This document shows positions 35,303 to 43,533 of a stretch of 64,000 nucleotides of DNA, in pieces; positions within the stretch are counted from its first letter, which is position 1, and every line of letters starts with the position of its first letter. Source of the DNA: an uncultured Psychroserpens sp. (GTDB lineage Bacteria > Bacteroidota > Bacteroidia > Flavobacteriales > Flavobacteriaceae); NCBI GenBank assembly GCA_947489585.1, contig CANLEE010000002.1, positions 124,001 through 188,000 of the forward strand, given 5' to 3'. A program made the position numbers and the translations under genes. The notes under the pieces are model-generated. The model worked only from the letters and a program-made list of their open reading frames with translations. It had not been told where the DNA came from and searched no databases.

Positions 35303-36654
35303 GAAAATAATTTTGTTTTTGGTTGTTTACGTTGAAGCAACACATCAAATGCCATACAAACATTTCTCACATAAGGCTGCCCTTTTTTTGTGACTTTAAT
35401 TCCTTCTTTTTCAAATATCACTAACCCATCGGTTTCCATTTCTTTGAGCTTATTAACAATATCACTTAACTCATTAACATAAAGTGATTTATTTGACCAA
35501 CTCGTTTCAAAATGACACATTAAATTCAAAATATGCTGTCTTATAATCAAATCTTCAGTACTTAGAATATGACCTCTATATACTGGAATAATATGTTGTT
35601 CTACTAAGTGATAGTATTCTTCAATGCCTTTTACATTTTGAGAAAAACCATACCAACTATCACTAATTGATGACACTCCTAAACCAATCATAGTCTGTGT
35701 TTTAGAAGCTGTATAACCCATAAAATTACGATGTAATGTATCAGCTTTCATGGCTTGAAATAGTGAATCGCTTTCTAATGCAAAGTGATCCATCCCAACC
35801 TCATAATAACCAGCATCACTTAAAAATTCTTTACCTAATTCATACTGCTTGCGTTTTGAGTCACCAGAAGGCAAATTGGTTTCCTTATAACCTCGCTGTC
35901 CATTTCCTTTAAGCCATGGTACATGAGCATAACTATAAAATGCAATACGATCTGGCATCAATTCTTTAGTAAGTTCAATAGTTTTTGCAACGTCTATCTC
36001 TGTTTGAAATGGCAAGCCGAAAATAATATCATGACCAATTGAGGTATACCCAATTTCTCTAGCTATTAATGTTGCTTTTTTGACATTCTCAAAAGGTTGT
36101 ATACGATTTATAGCTTTCTGAACCGTTTCATTATAATCTTGAACACCAAAACTTACGCGTGTAAATCCTAAATTGTAAAGCGTTTGAAGGTGTTCTCTCG
36201 TTGTGTTATTTGGATGACCTTCAAAGCTAAACTCGTAATCGTCTGCAAGATTTGCTTTTCTTAAAATACCTTTAACGAGGAATTCTAAGTTTTCCGAAGA
36301 AAAAAATGTTGGTGTTCCTCCTCCAATATGAATCTCTTTAATTTTTGGACGTCCTTTTAAAAGTTTGCAGTATAAGCTCCATTCTTTCAATACCGCTTTA
36401 ATGTAAGGTTCTTCAACATCATGTCGCTTGGTAATACGCTTATTACAGCCACAAAACGTACACATACTCTCACAAAATGGAAGATGAATATAAAGACTTA
36501 TTCCTTGTGAAATATTACTCTCTTCGAATGATAGTGATAATGATTCTTTCCACTTTTTAAGTGAAAATGACAGATTATCCCAATACGGAACAGTTGGATA
36601 ACTTGTATAACGTGGTCCAGCCACATTGTACTTATTGACTAATGAATTGCACAT
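35290..36654 (-). CDS. hemN: Oxygen-independent coproporphyrinogen III oxidase HemN
   Basis: 454 residues from the ATG at 36654. A longer frame with an ATG at 36708 would start inside the FNR-like box and upstream of the -7 element, so it cannot be the real start. The chosen N-terminus (SLVNKYNVAGPRYTSYPTVP) matches the family. Radical-SAM cysteines are C61-x3-C65-x2-C68 (CESMCTFCGC), and the GGGTPTF motif is present. It decarboxylates coproporphyrinogen III to protoporphyrinogen IX without oxygen, supplying haem for the cbb3 oxidase and cytochromes under low oxygen. Confidence 0.95.
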   Translation of the reverse strand: MCNSLVNKYNVAGPRYTSYPTVPYWDNLSFSLKKWKESLSLSFEESNISQGISLYIHLPFCESMCTFCGCNKRITKRHDVEEPYIKAVLKEWSLYCKLLKGRPKIKEIHIGGGTPTFFSSENLEFLVKGILRKANLADDYEFSFEGHPNNTTREHLQTLYNLGFTRVSFGVQDYNETVQKAINRIQPFENVKKATLIAREIGYTSIGHDIIFGLPFQTEIDVAKTIELTKELMPDRIAFYSYAHVPWLKGNGQRGYKETNLPSGDSKRKQYELGKEFLSDAGYYEVGMDHFALESDSLFQAMKADTLHRNFMGYTASKTQTMIGLGVSSISDSWYGFSQNVKGIEEYYHLVEQHIIPVYRGHILSTEDLIIRQHILNLMCHFETSWSNKSLYVNELSDIVNKLKEMETDGLVIFEKEGIKVTKKGQPYVRNVCMAFDVLLQRKQPKTKLFSMTV

Positions 36655-36671
36655 ACCTAAACAATTTAAGT

Positions 36672-36714
36672 CAAAATTACGTTCATTAATCTTCTTAAAA
36701 TATGACATAAATCA
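36672..36714 (-). promoter_or_regulatory. FNR-like box plus -7 element for hemN-usp
   Basis: The plus strand reads TGACATAAATCA at 36703-36714 (minus strand TGATTTATGTCA), centre 36708.5. The -7 element on the minus strand is TAATTTTG (36672-36679), a perfect TAnnTTTG. Distance 36.5 bp. The hemN start at 36654 is 17 bp downstream. Confidence 0.82.
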
Positions 36715-36798
36715 TATCTTGAAAATAAATTGAAAAGTTTTCTTACGATTTAAATAATGATTATCTTTCAACATAAATTAACACTTAAAACAAAATTA

Positions 36799-37428
36799 AT
36801 GAAACGTTCAATTTTATACATTCCGATTTTAGCCTTGTGCTTGAGTATTTCATGTAAATCTGATAAAAAGGAAGATGTCACTAATGACACTAATGTGGAA
36901 GTAGGATCTGACACAAAAGACATTCCGCCTCCACCTCCTCCAACATCAGATAAGGAGCCAGACTATTATAAAGACACTAAAAAAGTAACACTCGCTCTTG
37001 ATGCCAAAAGTAATAGTGGTGTAACTGGAAATGTAATTTTTAAGCAAGATCAAGGTGTTGTGACTATGATTGCTGTATTAGGTGGGCTAACTGAAGGGGA
37101 GCACGCTATTCATATTCACGAAAAAGCAGATTGCTCATCAGATGATGGTAAATCTTCGGGTGGCCATTGGAACCCAACAGGTCAACCTCATGGAAAATGG
37201 GGAAATGCTACAGGTTATCATAAAGGTGACATTGGAAATTTCACAGCAGATGAAAACGGCCATGCTTCGATCACTAAAGTAACAGATGAATGGTGCATTG
37301 GATGTGGAGATGATACCAAAGATATACTTGGTAAAGCAATTATAGTTCACCAAGGCGTAGATGATTTTACATCTCAGCCATCAGGTGCTGCTGGAAGCCG
37401 TGTAAGCTGCGGCGGAATTATTCAATAA
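36799..37428 (+). CDS. Cu/Zn superoxide dismutase-family lipoprotein
   Basis: 209 residues from the ATG at 36799, which starts a lipoprotein signal with C19 (ALCLSISC). An ATG 14 codons earlier adds a polar extension. A proline-rich linker (PPPPPPT) precedes the SOD fold. Metal ligands are visible in HAIHIHEKADC, GGHWNPTGQPHG and GNATGYHKGDIGN. The C-terminal Cys lies in GSRVSCGGIIQ. It converts superoxide to peroxide in the periplasm. Transcribed away from hemN and closed by a terminator. Confidence 0.92.
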   Translation: MKRSILYIPILALCLSISCKSDKKEDVTNDTNVEVGSDTKDIPPPPPPTSDKEPDYYKDTKKVTLALDAKSNSGVTGNVIFKQDQGVVTMIAVLGGLTEGEHAIHIHEKADCSSDDGKSSGGHWNPTGQPHGKWGNATGYHKGDIGNFTADENGHASITKVTDEWCIGCGDDTKDILGKAIIVHQGVDDFTSQPSGAAGSRVSCGGIIQ

Positions 37429-37449
37429 GACACAATCTAAACGTTATAT

Positions 37450-37474
37450 AAAAGCTACCTTGTGTAGCTTTTTT
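37450..37474 (+). terminator. Terminator after SOD
   Basis: AAAAGCTAC, loop CTTGT, GTAGCTTTT followed by further T residues, 37450-37474. A perfect 9-bp stem with a T-run. It also shows that the sigma-factor gene cannot start upstream of this point. Confidence 0.85.
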
Positions 37475-37507
37475 CATTTATCTTTATCGTACATTTTAAT
37501 GCTATAC

Positions 37508-38038
37508 ATGCAATTAGAAACTTTAATTTCTCAATTTCAAAAGAAAGATGAAAAAGCTTTCGAACAACTCTATAATATGTATAGTGATAGTATACATGGT
37601 GTTATCTACAATATCGTAAGAGATCATAAAATTGCAGAAGAAGTGATGCAAGATGTCTTTATCAAGGCTTGGCATAAAGCTGACACATACAATACTAGCA
37701 AAGGCCGTTTTTTTACTTGGATTCTTAACATAGCACGAAATGCAGCTATAGATAAGACAAGATCAAAGTCATACAAGAATTCTAACAAAAACCTGAATGC
37801 TGAGTTTTTCGTAGATATTTTAGAAAGCACTGATAATCTTAATGATAAAATCGATGCAATTGGTATTCAAAAATATGTCAAGGCACTTGGTGAAAAGTGC
37901 AAAAAAATCATTGAGTATTTATACTTTAAAGGCTATACTCAAAAAGAAACCTCAGAAGAATTAGACATACCATTAGGAACTATAAAAACAAGAAACAGAA
38001 ATTGCATCAAAGATTTGAGAGCAATGATTTTAGAATAA
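37508..38038 (+). CDS. ECF-type RNA polymerase sigma factor
   Basis: 176 residues from the ATG at 37508; the longer frame begins inside the SOD terminator. Region 2 reads AFEQLYNMYSDSIHGVIYNIV...AEEVMQDVFIKAW...FFTWILNIARNAAIDKTRS, and region 4 reads IIEYLYFKGYTQKETSEEL...LGTIKTRNRNCIKDLR. It directs RNA polymerase to a specific stress or envelope regulon. A possible -7 element, TATCTTTA, is at 37479-37486. The anti-sigma gene starts one base after its stop. Confidence 0.93.
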   Translation: MQLETLISQFQKKDEKAFEQLYNMYSDSIHGVIYNIVRDHKIAEEVMQDVFIKAWHKADTYNTSKGRFFTWILNIARNAAIDKTRSKSYKNSNKNLNAEFFVDILESTDNLNDKIDAIGIQKYVKALGEKCKKIIEYLYFKGYTQKETSEELDIPLGTIKTRNRNCIKDLRAMILE

Positions 38039-38039
38039 C

Positions 38040-38846
38040 ATGGATATTAAAGCTTACATAGACTCAGGAATACTGGAACTCTTTGTTGCCGGACAATTGT
38101 CTGAAAATGAAAACAAAGACGTTCAAGATATGATGTTAAAACATCCTGAAGTCTTACAAGAAGTTCTAGACATAGAATCTGCTATAGTTAAGCTGTCTTC
38201 TACTATGTCTCCTAGTGATAATACACACTTATTATTACAACGCATTAAAGAGAAACTACAATTTGGAGCAAGTGATGTGAAAGTTATACCAATTAACAAG
38301 CCACGATATAACTGGTTAACATATACTGGATGGGCCGCAGCACTTATTGTTGGAGCAGGATTACTATGGACTTTAAATCAAAACCAACAACTTGAATCTC
38401 AAGTTTCAGAAATGGATACTGAAAACTTATATCTAGAGCAGCAAATAGAACAAGCCAAAACTGATTTGGTCATTAAAGAAAACTTATTAAAAGTTTTGCG
38501 TGATAGAAACATTATCTCCGTCCCATTAGATGGGCAAGGCAATTTTACCGATAGCTATGCTAAAGTTTACTGGAATAAAGCAGATAATAGTATTTACTTA
38601 GATGCACAAGGCTTACCAGAAGCACCTGAGGGCAAAGTATGGCAAATATGGTCATTAACGCTAAATCCATTATCACCAACTAGTTTAGGAACAATAGATA
38701 ACTTTAACGATGATGCTAATAAGATATTTAATATTGCCAATGCTAACGAAAGTCAGGCTTTTGGAATTACCTTAGAGCCAACTGGAGGAAGCAAAACACC
38801 AACAATGGAACAATTACATACCCTAGGTGTAGTCTCACAACCTTAA
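38040..38846 (+). CDS. RskA-type anti-sigma factor
   Basis: 268 residues. An N-terminal cytoplasmic helical region (1-90, DSGILELFVAGQLSENENK) would bind the sigma factor. One membrane helix (about 100-118, WAAALIVGAGLLWTL) is followed by a coiled coil and a C-terminal anti-sigma-K domain (KAYWNKADNSIYLDA-like, then GKVWQIWSL, and SQAFGITLEPTGGS). Partner of the preceding ECF sigma; the signal that releases the sigma is unknown. Confidence 0.9.
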   Translation: MDIKAYIDSGILELFVAGQLSENENKDVQDMMLKHPEVLQEVLDIESAIVKLSSTMSPSDNTHLLLQRIKEKLQFGASDVKVIPINKPRYNWLTYTGWAAALIVGAGLLWTLNQNQQLESQVSEMDTENLYLEQQIEQAKTDLVIKENLLKVLRDRNIISVPLDGQGNFTDSYAKVYWNKADNSIYLDAQGLPEAPEGKVWQIWSLTLNPLSPTSLGTIDNFNDDANKIFNIANANESQAFGITLEPTGGSKTPTMEQLHTLGVVSQP

Positions 38847-38873
38847 TTGAAAAGGAATTACTTTATACCAAAG

Positions 38874-38900
38874 AACGTCAAACAAAAGTTTGGCGTTTTT
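38874..38900 (+). terminator. Terminator after the anti-sigma gene
   Basis: AACGTCAAAC, loop AAAA, GTTTGGCGTT with one G-T pair, then a T-run, 38874-38900. A closely related copy with the same leading sequence is at 41285-41314. Confidence 0.85.
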
Positions 38901-38910
38901 CTATTAAAAA

Positions 38911-38957
38911 ATACGTAGAACTACGTATAAAAGCATAGCTAAAAACATTTACCTTTA
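38911..38957 (+). promoter_or_regulatory. 18-bp perfect palindrome plus -7 element
   Basis: ATACGTAGAACTACGTAT at 38911-38928 is fully symmetric. A -7 element TACCTTTA lies at 38950-38957, so the palindrome centre is 37.5 bp from the end of the -7 box, a position typical of an activator. It differs from the FNR-like sites in sequence. A decayed relative is at about 41373-41390. Confidence 0.6.
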
Positions 38958-38983
38958 AAGAAACCAAACCATTACTGTTTATT

Positions 38984-39667
38984 ATGGAACTTATAAATAA
39001 GATTCCGAATTGGGTTAGAATTGCCATTTTATCAATTATTTTGATTGCAATAAGCTTTAAAGCATTTGATATCTCTAAAAAACAATTTGTATCATTATAT
39101 AATGAGAATCTGACAAAAATTGTAGCTATTGATGCTGATAACTATAAAGATTTTGTAGCCCATTCAAATCCTGCGATTACAACTTCGCAAAAAGAGTTAT
39201 TAAGTCGAAAAGTTAAAATCCTGAGCAAACAGCGGCACCAATATTTGGATCTCACTGGCATTTTGTATAAGAACTACTATGGCCTCCTCTCCTTGTTTCC
39301 TTTTATTTCAGGATTAACTGCCGTCTTTATATTTATAATAATGCAAAAAGGCTGGGAAAAAACAAATATCTATATAAAAGGCACATTTATGATTTTAGCC
39401 TTTATTTCCGCTTTGGTTGGCATTTACCCTGAAGTCTACCAGCAAAAAGAAAATATAACACGGTATTCGAATGTCTATTTAGAATATACAAAACTTCAAA
39501 AAGACATCTATAACTACAATCAATCTGCACCATTTATTAATACAGATGACTCAATCACCTTTAAAGATTTTATTATAAAAATAAATAATAAAGATAAAAG
39601 TCTTGTTGATTTTTATTTAGGCTTAGAAAAAAAGGAAATCTCGAAAGATGCTTTTGACCTTAACTAA
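38984..39667 (+). CDS. Membrane protein of unknown function
   Basis: 227 residues. Three hydrophobic segments: WVRIAILSIILIAISF near the N-terminus, LLSLFPFISGLTAVFIFIIM around 103-124, and GTFMILAFISALVGIYP around 135-151. The loop between the first two (about 80 residues) and the C-terminal 75 residues are polar. No family recognised. It is preceded by the 18-bp palindrome and followed 11 bp later by the phosphoesterase, so the two are probably an operon. A truncated paralogue-like fragment occurs at 41437-41560. Confidence 0.7.
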   Translation: MELINKIPNWVRIAILSIILIAISFKAFDISKKQFVSLYNENLTKIVAIDADNYKDFVAHSNPAITTSQKELLSRKVKILSKQRHQYLDLTGILYKNYYGLLSLFPFISGLTAVFIFIIMQKGWEKTNIYIKGTFMILAFISALVGIYPEVYQQKENITRYSNVYLEYTKLQKDIYNYNQSAPFINTDDSITFKDFIIKINNKDKSLVDFYLGLEKKEISKDAFDLN

Positions 39668-39678
39668 TCAACTTTATC

Positions 39679-41262
39679 ATGAAAACTAAAATCAAACATA
39701 TTGTCTATTTAATGTTAGAAAACCGTTCGTTAGATCAACTATTGGGTTGGTTATATGATGACTGCGAACCTTTGGTAAATATTCCTTCACAAAAGAAGCC
39801 AACATACAACGGACTTAAAGAAAACACCTATTTTAATTTTGATAAAGAAGGTAACAAATATTTTGTTGTTAAAGGTGTTGATAATATGAATGTACCTGTT
39901 CACGATCCTCATGAAAAATACGGCCATGTGAACATGCAACTTTTTGATACACCTGAAAACCAGCCTTGTGGAAAAACACCTCCAATGAGTGGTTTTTATA
40001 AGGACTTTGCCAGCTATGATGATCAAGTACATCAAATCATGCAAACCTATACAAGAAATGAGTTACCTGTACTGAATGGCTTGGCAAAAAGCTTTGCAGT
40101 TTCAGATCATTACTTTTGCTCTGTACCAACACAAACCAATTGTAATCGCGCGTTTGCTGCTTCAGGGAATTCATTAGGTATAAATGATGATGGTGAGCTA
40201 GAAGCCTTTGTTAATAATAGAGATTTCAGTAAGGTACCAGGACATTTAAGTCAGCCTGTTGGTAATCAATTTAGTGAAAAAACCATGTGGAATGTATTAA
40301 GTGATCATGGGTTTGACCAACCATCAGATTGGATGCATTACTATAGTCATGGTACTTGGTGGGAAGACTTATTAGGAGTTGAAGGTTATGCGTATACGCG
40401 AGATTTAATGAGACAATTGCAGCCTAAAATTTTTGATTCGCACTTTGACAAAATAGATGTTTTTTTTAAGCGTGCTAAAGAAGGCACCTTACCAAAAGTT
40501 TGTTTTCTAGAACCAGAATGGGGGTTAGAGATGCCTATTGATGATAGAGACTATGGAGTTAATGGTAATGACTATCATCCACCAACAAATTTGATTCCAG
40601 GGGAAACCTTTGTTAAAAAGATTTATGATCATTTGACCTATAATAAGGAGGCTTGGGCAAACACTTTGTTCATCATAAATTTTGACGAGCATGGTGGTAC
40701 CTATGATCATGTTGGGCCATCACCATGTGCCACTGAACCATGGGCAAGCGATGGAACTCCAACACCAAAAGAAAAGAATAGAGAATGTGGCTTTGATTTT
40801 AACCGTTTTGGAGTACGTGTACCCCTATTATTAATATCGCCTCGTGTACGAAAATCGACTGTATTTCGTGCTGAAGGTAATATACCATATGACCATACTT
40901 CTGTCATAGCGACCATTCTTAAAATGCTAAACATTCCAAAAACATCTTGGGGTTTAGGTGGTAGAACAGCCAATGCTCCTACTTTTGAAAACGTTTTTGA
41001 AGGCAACCCAGTACGTCAAGACATCCCTCCCGTAGAGGTTAATAAACATCCTAAAACAATTGAAGGTATTGAAACCATAACACCTCCAAACGATATCCAT
41101 TTGCGAATGGCACATAGTTTATTACACCGCGTAATTAAACAAGAAGGTTTAAGCAAAGAAGAAACAGATGAATTAGGCCTACCAAAATTAATAGATGCAA
41201 CAACAGTTATAGATCTTTCTAAACGACTGAAAGTAGCACTAACGATTATTAAAGAACGTTGA
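39679..41262 (+). CDS. Phospholipase C/acid phosphatase-type phosphoesterase
   Basis: 527 residues. The metal-dependent alkaline-phosphatase-superfamily fold of the PLC/AcpA family: MLENRSLDQLLG (first metal ligand and catalytic region), HDPHEKYGHVNMQLFD, GLAKSFAVSDHYFCSVPTQTN, FLEPEWG, FDEHGGTYDHVGP, and PYDHTSVIATILKML near the end. No signal peptide can be seen, which is unusual for a family that is mostly exported. Substrate could be a phospholipid or phosphomonoester. Co-directional with the unknown membrane protein before it; terminator follows. Confidence 0.88.
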   Translation: MKTKIKHIVYLMLENRSLDQLLGWLYDDCEPLVNIPSQKKPTYNGLKENTYFNFDKEGNKYFVVKGVDNMNVPVHDPHEKYGHVNMQLFDTPENQPCGKTPPMSGFYKDFASYDDQVHQIMQTYTRNELPVLNGLAKSFAVSDHYFCSVPTQTNCNRAFAASGNSLGINDDGELEAFVNNRDFSKVPGHLSQPVGNQFSEKTMWNVLSDHGFDQPSDWMHYYSHGTWWEDLLGVEGYAYTRDLMRQLQPKIFDSHFDKIDVFFKRAKEGTLPKVCFLEPEWGLEMPIDDRDYGVNGNDYHPPTNLIPGETFVKKIYDHLTYNKEAWANTLFIINFDEHGGTYDHVGPSPCATEPWASDGTPTPKEKNRECGFDFNRFGVRVPLLLISPRVRKSTVFRAEGNIPYDHTSVIATILKMLNIPKTSWGLGGRTANAPTFENVFEGNPVRQDIPPVEVNKHPKTIEGIETITPPNDIHLRMAHSLLHRVIKQEGLSKEETDELGLPKLIDATTVIDLSKRLKVALTIIKER

Positions 41263-41284
41263 AAAGGAATTATTACTTACTGAG

Positions 41285-41314
41285 AAACACCAAACAAAAG
41301 TTTGGTGTTTTTTT
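41285..41314 (+). terminator. Terminator after the phosphoesterase
   Basis: AAACACCAAAC, loop AAAA, GTTTGGTGTTT, then T-run, 41285-41314: a perfect 11-bp stem. Both this and the terminator at 38874 are preceded by TTGAAAAGGAATTA, so they look like two copies of one unit. Confidence 0.9.
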
Positions 41315-41372
41315 ATCACTCAATATGTCATTGCTCATATAACTACTTAATAATCAATGTACTCCATTAAAA

Positions 41373-41560
41373 ACCCGCAAAACTACGCATACATTAGACT
41401 GCGAATTGCTTTAGTTTTATTGAACTCATCATAGACTAAATTTAAAGTTATAGAAACACAAATAATTGAACAGCTAACAAATTGGGAAAAAAAGCACCTT
41501 GGTATTTAACCATGGCCAGTAGTGCCATTTTAATTGCAATAGGACTGTTTTTGATTAATA
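41373..41560 (+). pseudogene. Possible decayed copy of the 38.9-kb promoter and membrane-protein gene start
   Basis: This fills most of the 302-bp gap before the TPR gene. AACTACGCAT at 41381-41390 resembles the right half of the palindrome at 38911. TAAATTTA at 41437-41444 could be a -7 element. An ATG-less frame then reads EQLTNWEKKAPWYL followed by a hydrophobic stretch SSAILIAIGLFLIN. The stretch encoding AILIAIG is similar at base level to the one encoding IILIAIS in the 38984 gene. There is no start codon in a sensible place and the frame runs into the TPR gene on the other strand. The similarity is short, so this is tentative. Confidence 0.35.
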
Positions 41561-41564
41561 ATAT

Positions 41565-42860
41565 TTATAGGTTTTCGATTCGATCTTTCATTGTTGGTCC
41601 CAACTCATAAATACTAGCAAGCAATTCTTTTTTAAGTGGTTTAACGGCTTCGCTTTTTCCAGCTGCTTTATAAATTTCGGCAACGTGATATAACGTCTCA
41701 GGCTCATAGGTTTTATCAATAATGTGTTTATCAACGATATCTAAAGCCGTACCTAAGTTTCCACTCTTAAAATAGGCCCATGCTAATAAGTCATAAGATT
41801 GTGGTGTTGGACGGTTATCTACTTCAATTTTTGCTATAGTAATGGCATCGCCAAGACTTATGTGTTTTTCGGTGTATAACAACACATTGTATTTGTTATA
41901 CATATCACCATAATCCATATTTTTCATAGCTGTTTTATATGCCTCTAATTCAGTTTTTCTAACAGACTCAAGCCCCATATAACTTGCTATTTCTGATTTG
42001 AGAAGATAGTAATCTGGAGCTTTATAAGTCTCAGTGACTGCATTTAAAATACGTAAGGCTTCCATCGGTTTTTTTTCATACGAATAAACAATCCAAGCAA
42101 TTCCCTTTTTGGCATAAGCATCATTTGGATCTAACTCTAATGCTTTTAAAAAATATTGATATGATTTCTCAATCTCACCTGCATGCCCATAGAAATCTGC
42201 AATATTTGTATACGCCCATTGTTTTAAATGGTTTAGGTTTGATGATTCAGCAATAATCATAGCTTTTTCCATGTATTTGATTGCTGCATCCAAATTCCCT
42301 TTATAATCACTCCATTTTGATAAACGAATGAGATAATCAAAATCGCTAAAATTCTCAAATGTCATCAAGTACGATTGCGCTAAATCATAATTCCCCAATT
42401 CTAAGTGTACATCAAATAACATTTTGCGTGTGGCCTGAAGGTTTTCGTCAAGCGTTTCAGCTTTTTCTAAATGGATTAATGCGTCCTTGAATTTGTGCTG
42501 AGAGATATAATTATAAGCCATACTTCTGAGGTAAGACGGGTTTTTATAATTTGTAATCTCATTGACCTTCAACAATTGTTCTTCCGCTTTTTTAAGATAT
42601 TGTATATCTCCTGTAACAGAAAAATAGTCGGTATAAGTCGATGCCAACTTCCCTCTGTAAGGGAATTGATTTGGTGTTTGTTTTAATTTTTTAGACCAAA
42701 AAGAGTCATTCTGTTTTACCCGTTCAAGTGTTACATTTTCAGCTGTAACGAGAAAATTATTATAATCATTTGCATCCGTTATTTGTGTATTGGTTTTAGT
42801 ACAACTGGCACATAATAATACAACAAATAAAATAGTAAAGTATGTGTATTTAGAATTCAT
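41565..42860 (-). CDS. TPR-repeat lipoprotein
   Basis: 431 residues from the ATG at 42860; a TTG two codons upstream is a poorer choice. Lipoprotein signal (ILFVVLLCASC). The remainder is helical with tetratricopeptide repeats: KDALIHLEKAETLDENL, LDAAIKYMEKAMIIAES, EKSYQYFLKALELDPNDAYAKKGIAW, and others. TPRs are protein-binding scaffolds. The gene follows the two DUF4331 genes on the same strand and is probably in their operon; a DUF4331-TPR grouping recurs in Bacteroidota. Function unknown. Confidence 0.85.
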   Translation of the reverse strand: MNSKYTYFTILFVVLLCASCTKTNTQITDANDYNNFLVTAENVTLERVKQNDSFWSKKLKQTPNQFPYRGKLASTYTDYFSVTGDIQYLKKAEEQLLKVNEITNYKNPSYLRSMAYNYISQHKFKDALIHLEKAETLDENLQATRKMLFDVHLELGNYDLAQSYLMTFENFSDFDYLIRLSKWSDYKGNLDAAIKYMEKAMIIAESSNLNHLKQWAYTNIADFYGHAGEIEKSYQYFLKALELDPNDAYAKKGIAWIVYSYEKKPMEALRILNAVTETYKAPDYYLLKSEIASYMGLESVRKTELEAYKTAMKNMDYGDMYNKYNVLLYTEKHISLGDAITIAKIEVDNRPTPQSYDLLAWAYFKSGNLGTALDIVDKHIIDKTYEPETLYHVAEIYKAAGKSEAVKPLKKELLASIYELGPTMKDRIENL

Positions 42861-42944
42861 AATCAATGTTTTGTTTATAGTATTTCTTTGTTAAAACAAC
42901 TCTGAAACGGGTTTGTTTATATCCCATTCAGAGTAAAACTAATT

Positions 42945-43508
42945 CTACCAAGGTGAAGCTAGGTAAGGAAATGATGATAAAAATGGTTTGTCATTACCAT
43001 CAACATTATCATTTGTCAATCCAGGGTTATCGGTACCCATTGGGCCTCCAAATATCAATAAAAGTTCTACAGAAATGACATCATCAGCTAGCGTACGACC
43101 AGTTAACACATTTGTACCATCAAAAAATGTTGTTGTTCCTGTTAAGGATACTGTTAATACATCTGTAGCCAAAACTCCTGTAAACTGTTCTGAATTAAAG
43201 CCTAAAGCATTGGTATAAGCAGCATCGGTATGTGCTGGATTTAAAGCCTCCAGTTTTGTTTGAAACTTCGTTTGAAAAGCGGCATTTTGAGCCGAAGGAA
43301 TTGTTCTATTGAAAGCATTTTTATCTACCATTTCTACAAATACGGTATTGATTCCTGGTCTACCCATTTGATCTTCTTGTGTATAAATACCTGTAAAGTT
43401 TGGTCCTGTTGGTTCCATTGAACCCGTATCGTCATCATCGCTGCAGTTTAATGCTAAAAATGATACTAGTAATGCAATTGTCGCTAATTTTATATTATTG
43501 AATTTCAT
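42945..43508 (-). CDS. DUF4331-type lipoprotein (C-terminal-like half)
   Basis: 187 residues. Lipoprotein signal with ALNCSDDDD. The body matches the latter part of DUF4331 proteins: GRPGINTVFVEMVDKNAFN, LTGRTLADDVISVELLLIFGG, and a C-terminus DGNDKPFLSSFPYLASPW. It is separated from the N-terminal-like half by only 25 bp. Each has its own export signal, so these are two separate genes rather than a frameshift. Role unknown; exported. Confidence 0.82.
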   Translation of the reverse strand: MKFNNIKLATIALLVSFLALNCSDDDDTGSMEPTGPNFTGIYTQEDQMGRPGINTVFVEMVDKNAFNRTIPSAQNAAFQTKFQTKLEALNPAHTDAAYTNALGFNSEQFTGVLATDVLTVSLTGTTTFFDGTNVLTGRTLADDVISVELLLIFGGPMGTDNPGLTNDNVDGNDKPFLSSFPYLASPW

Positions 43509-43533
43509 TTGTTTCTTTTTTAATTATTAATAC

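Noticed and set aside
37460..37507. Upstream start of the sigma-factor frame
   Set aside because: It lies inside the SOD terminator hairpin, so the transcript would not carry it in a usable form.
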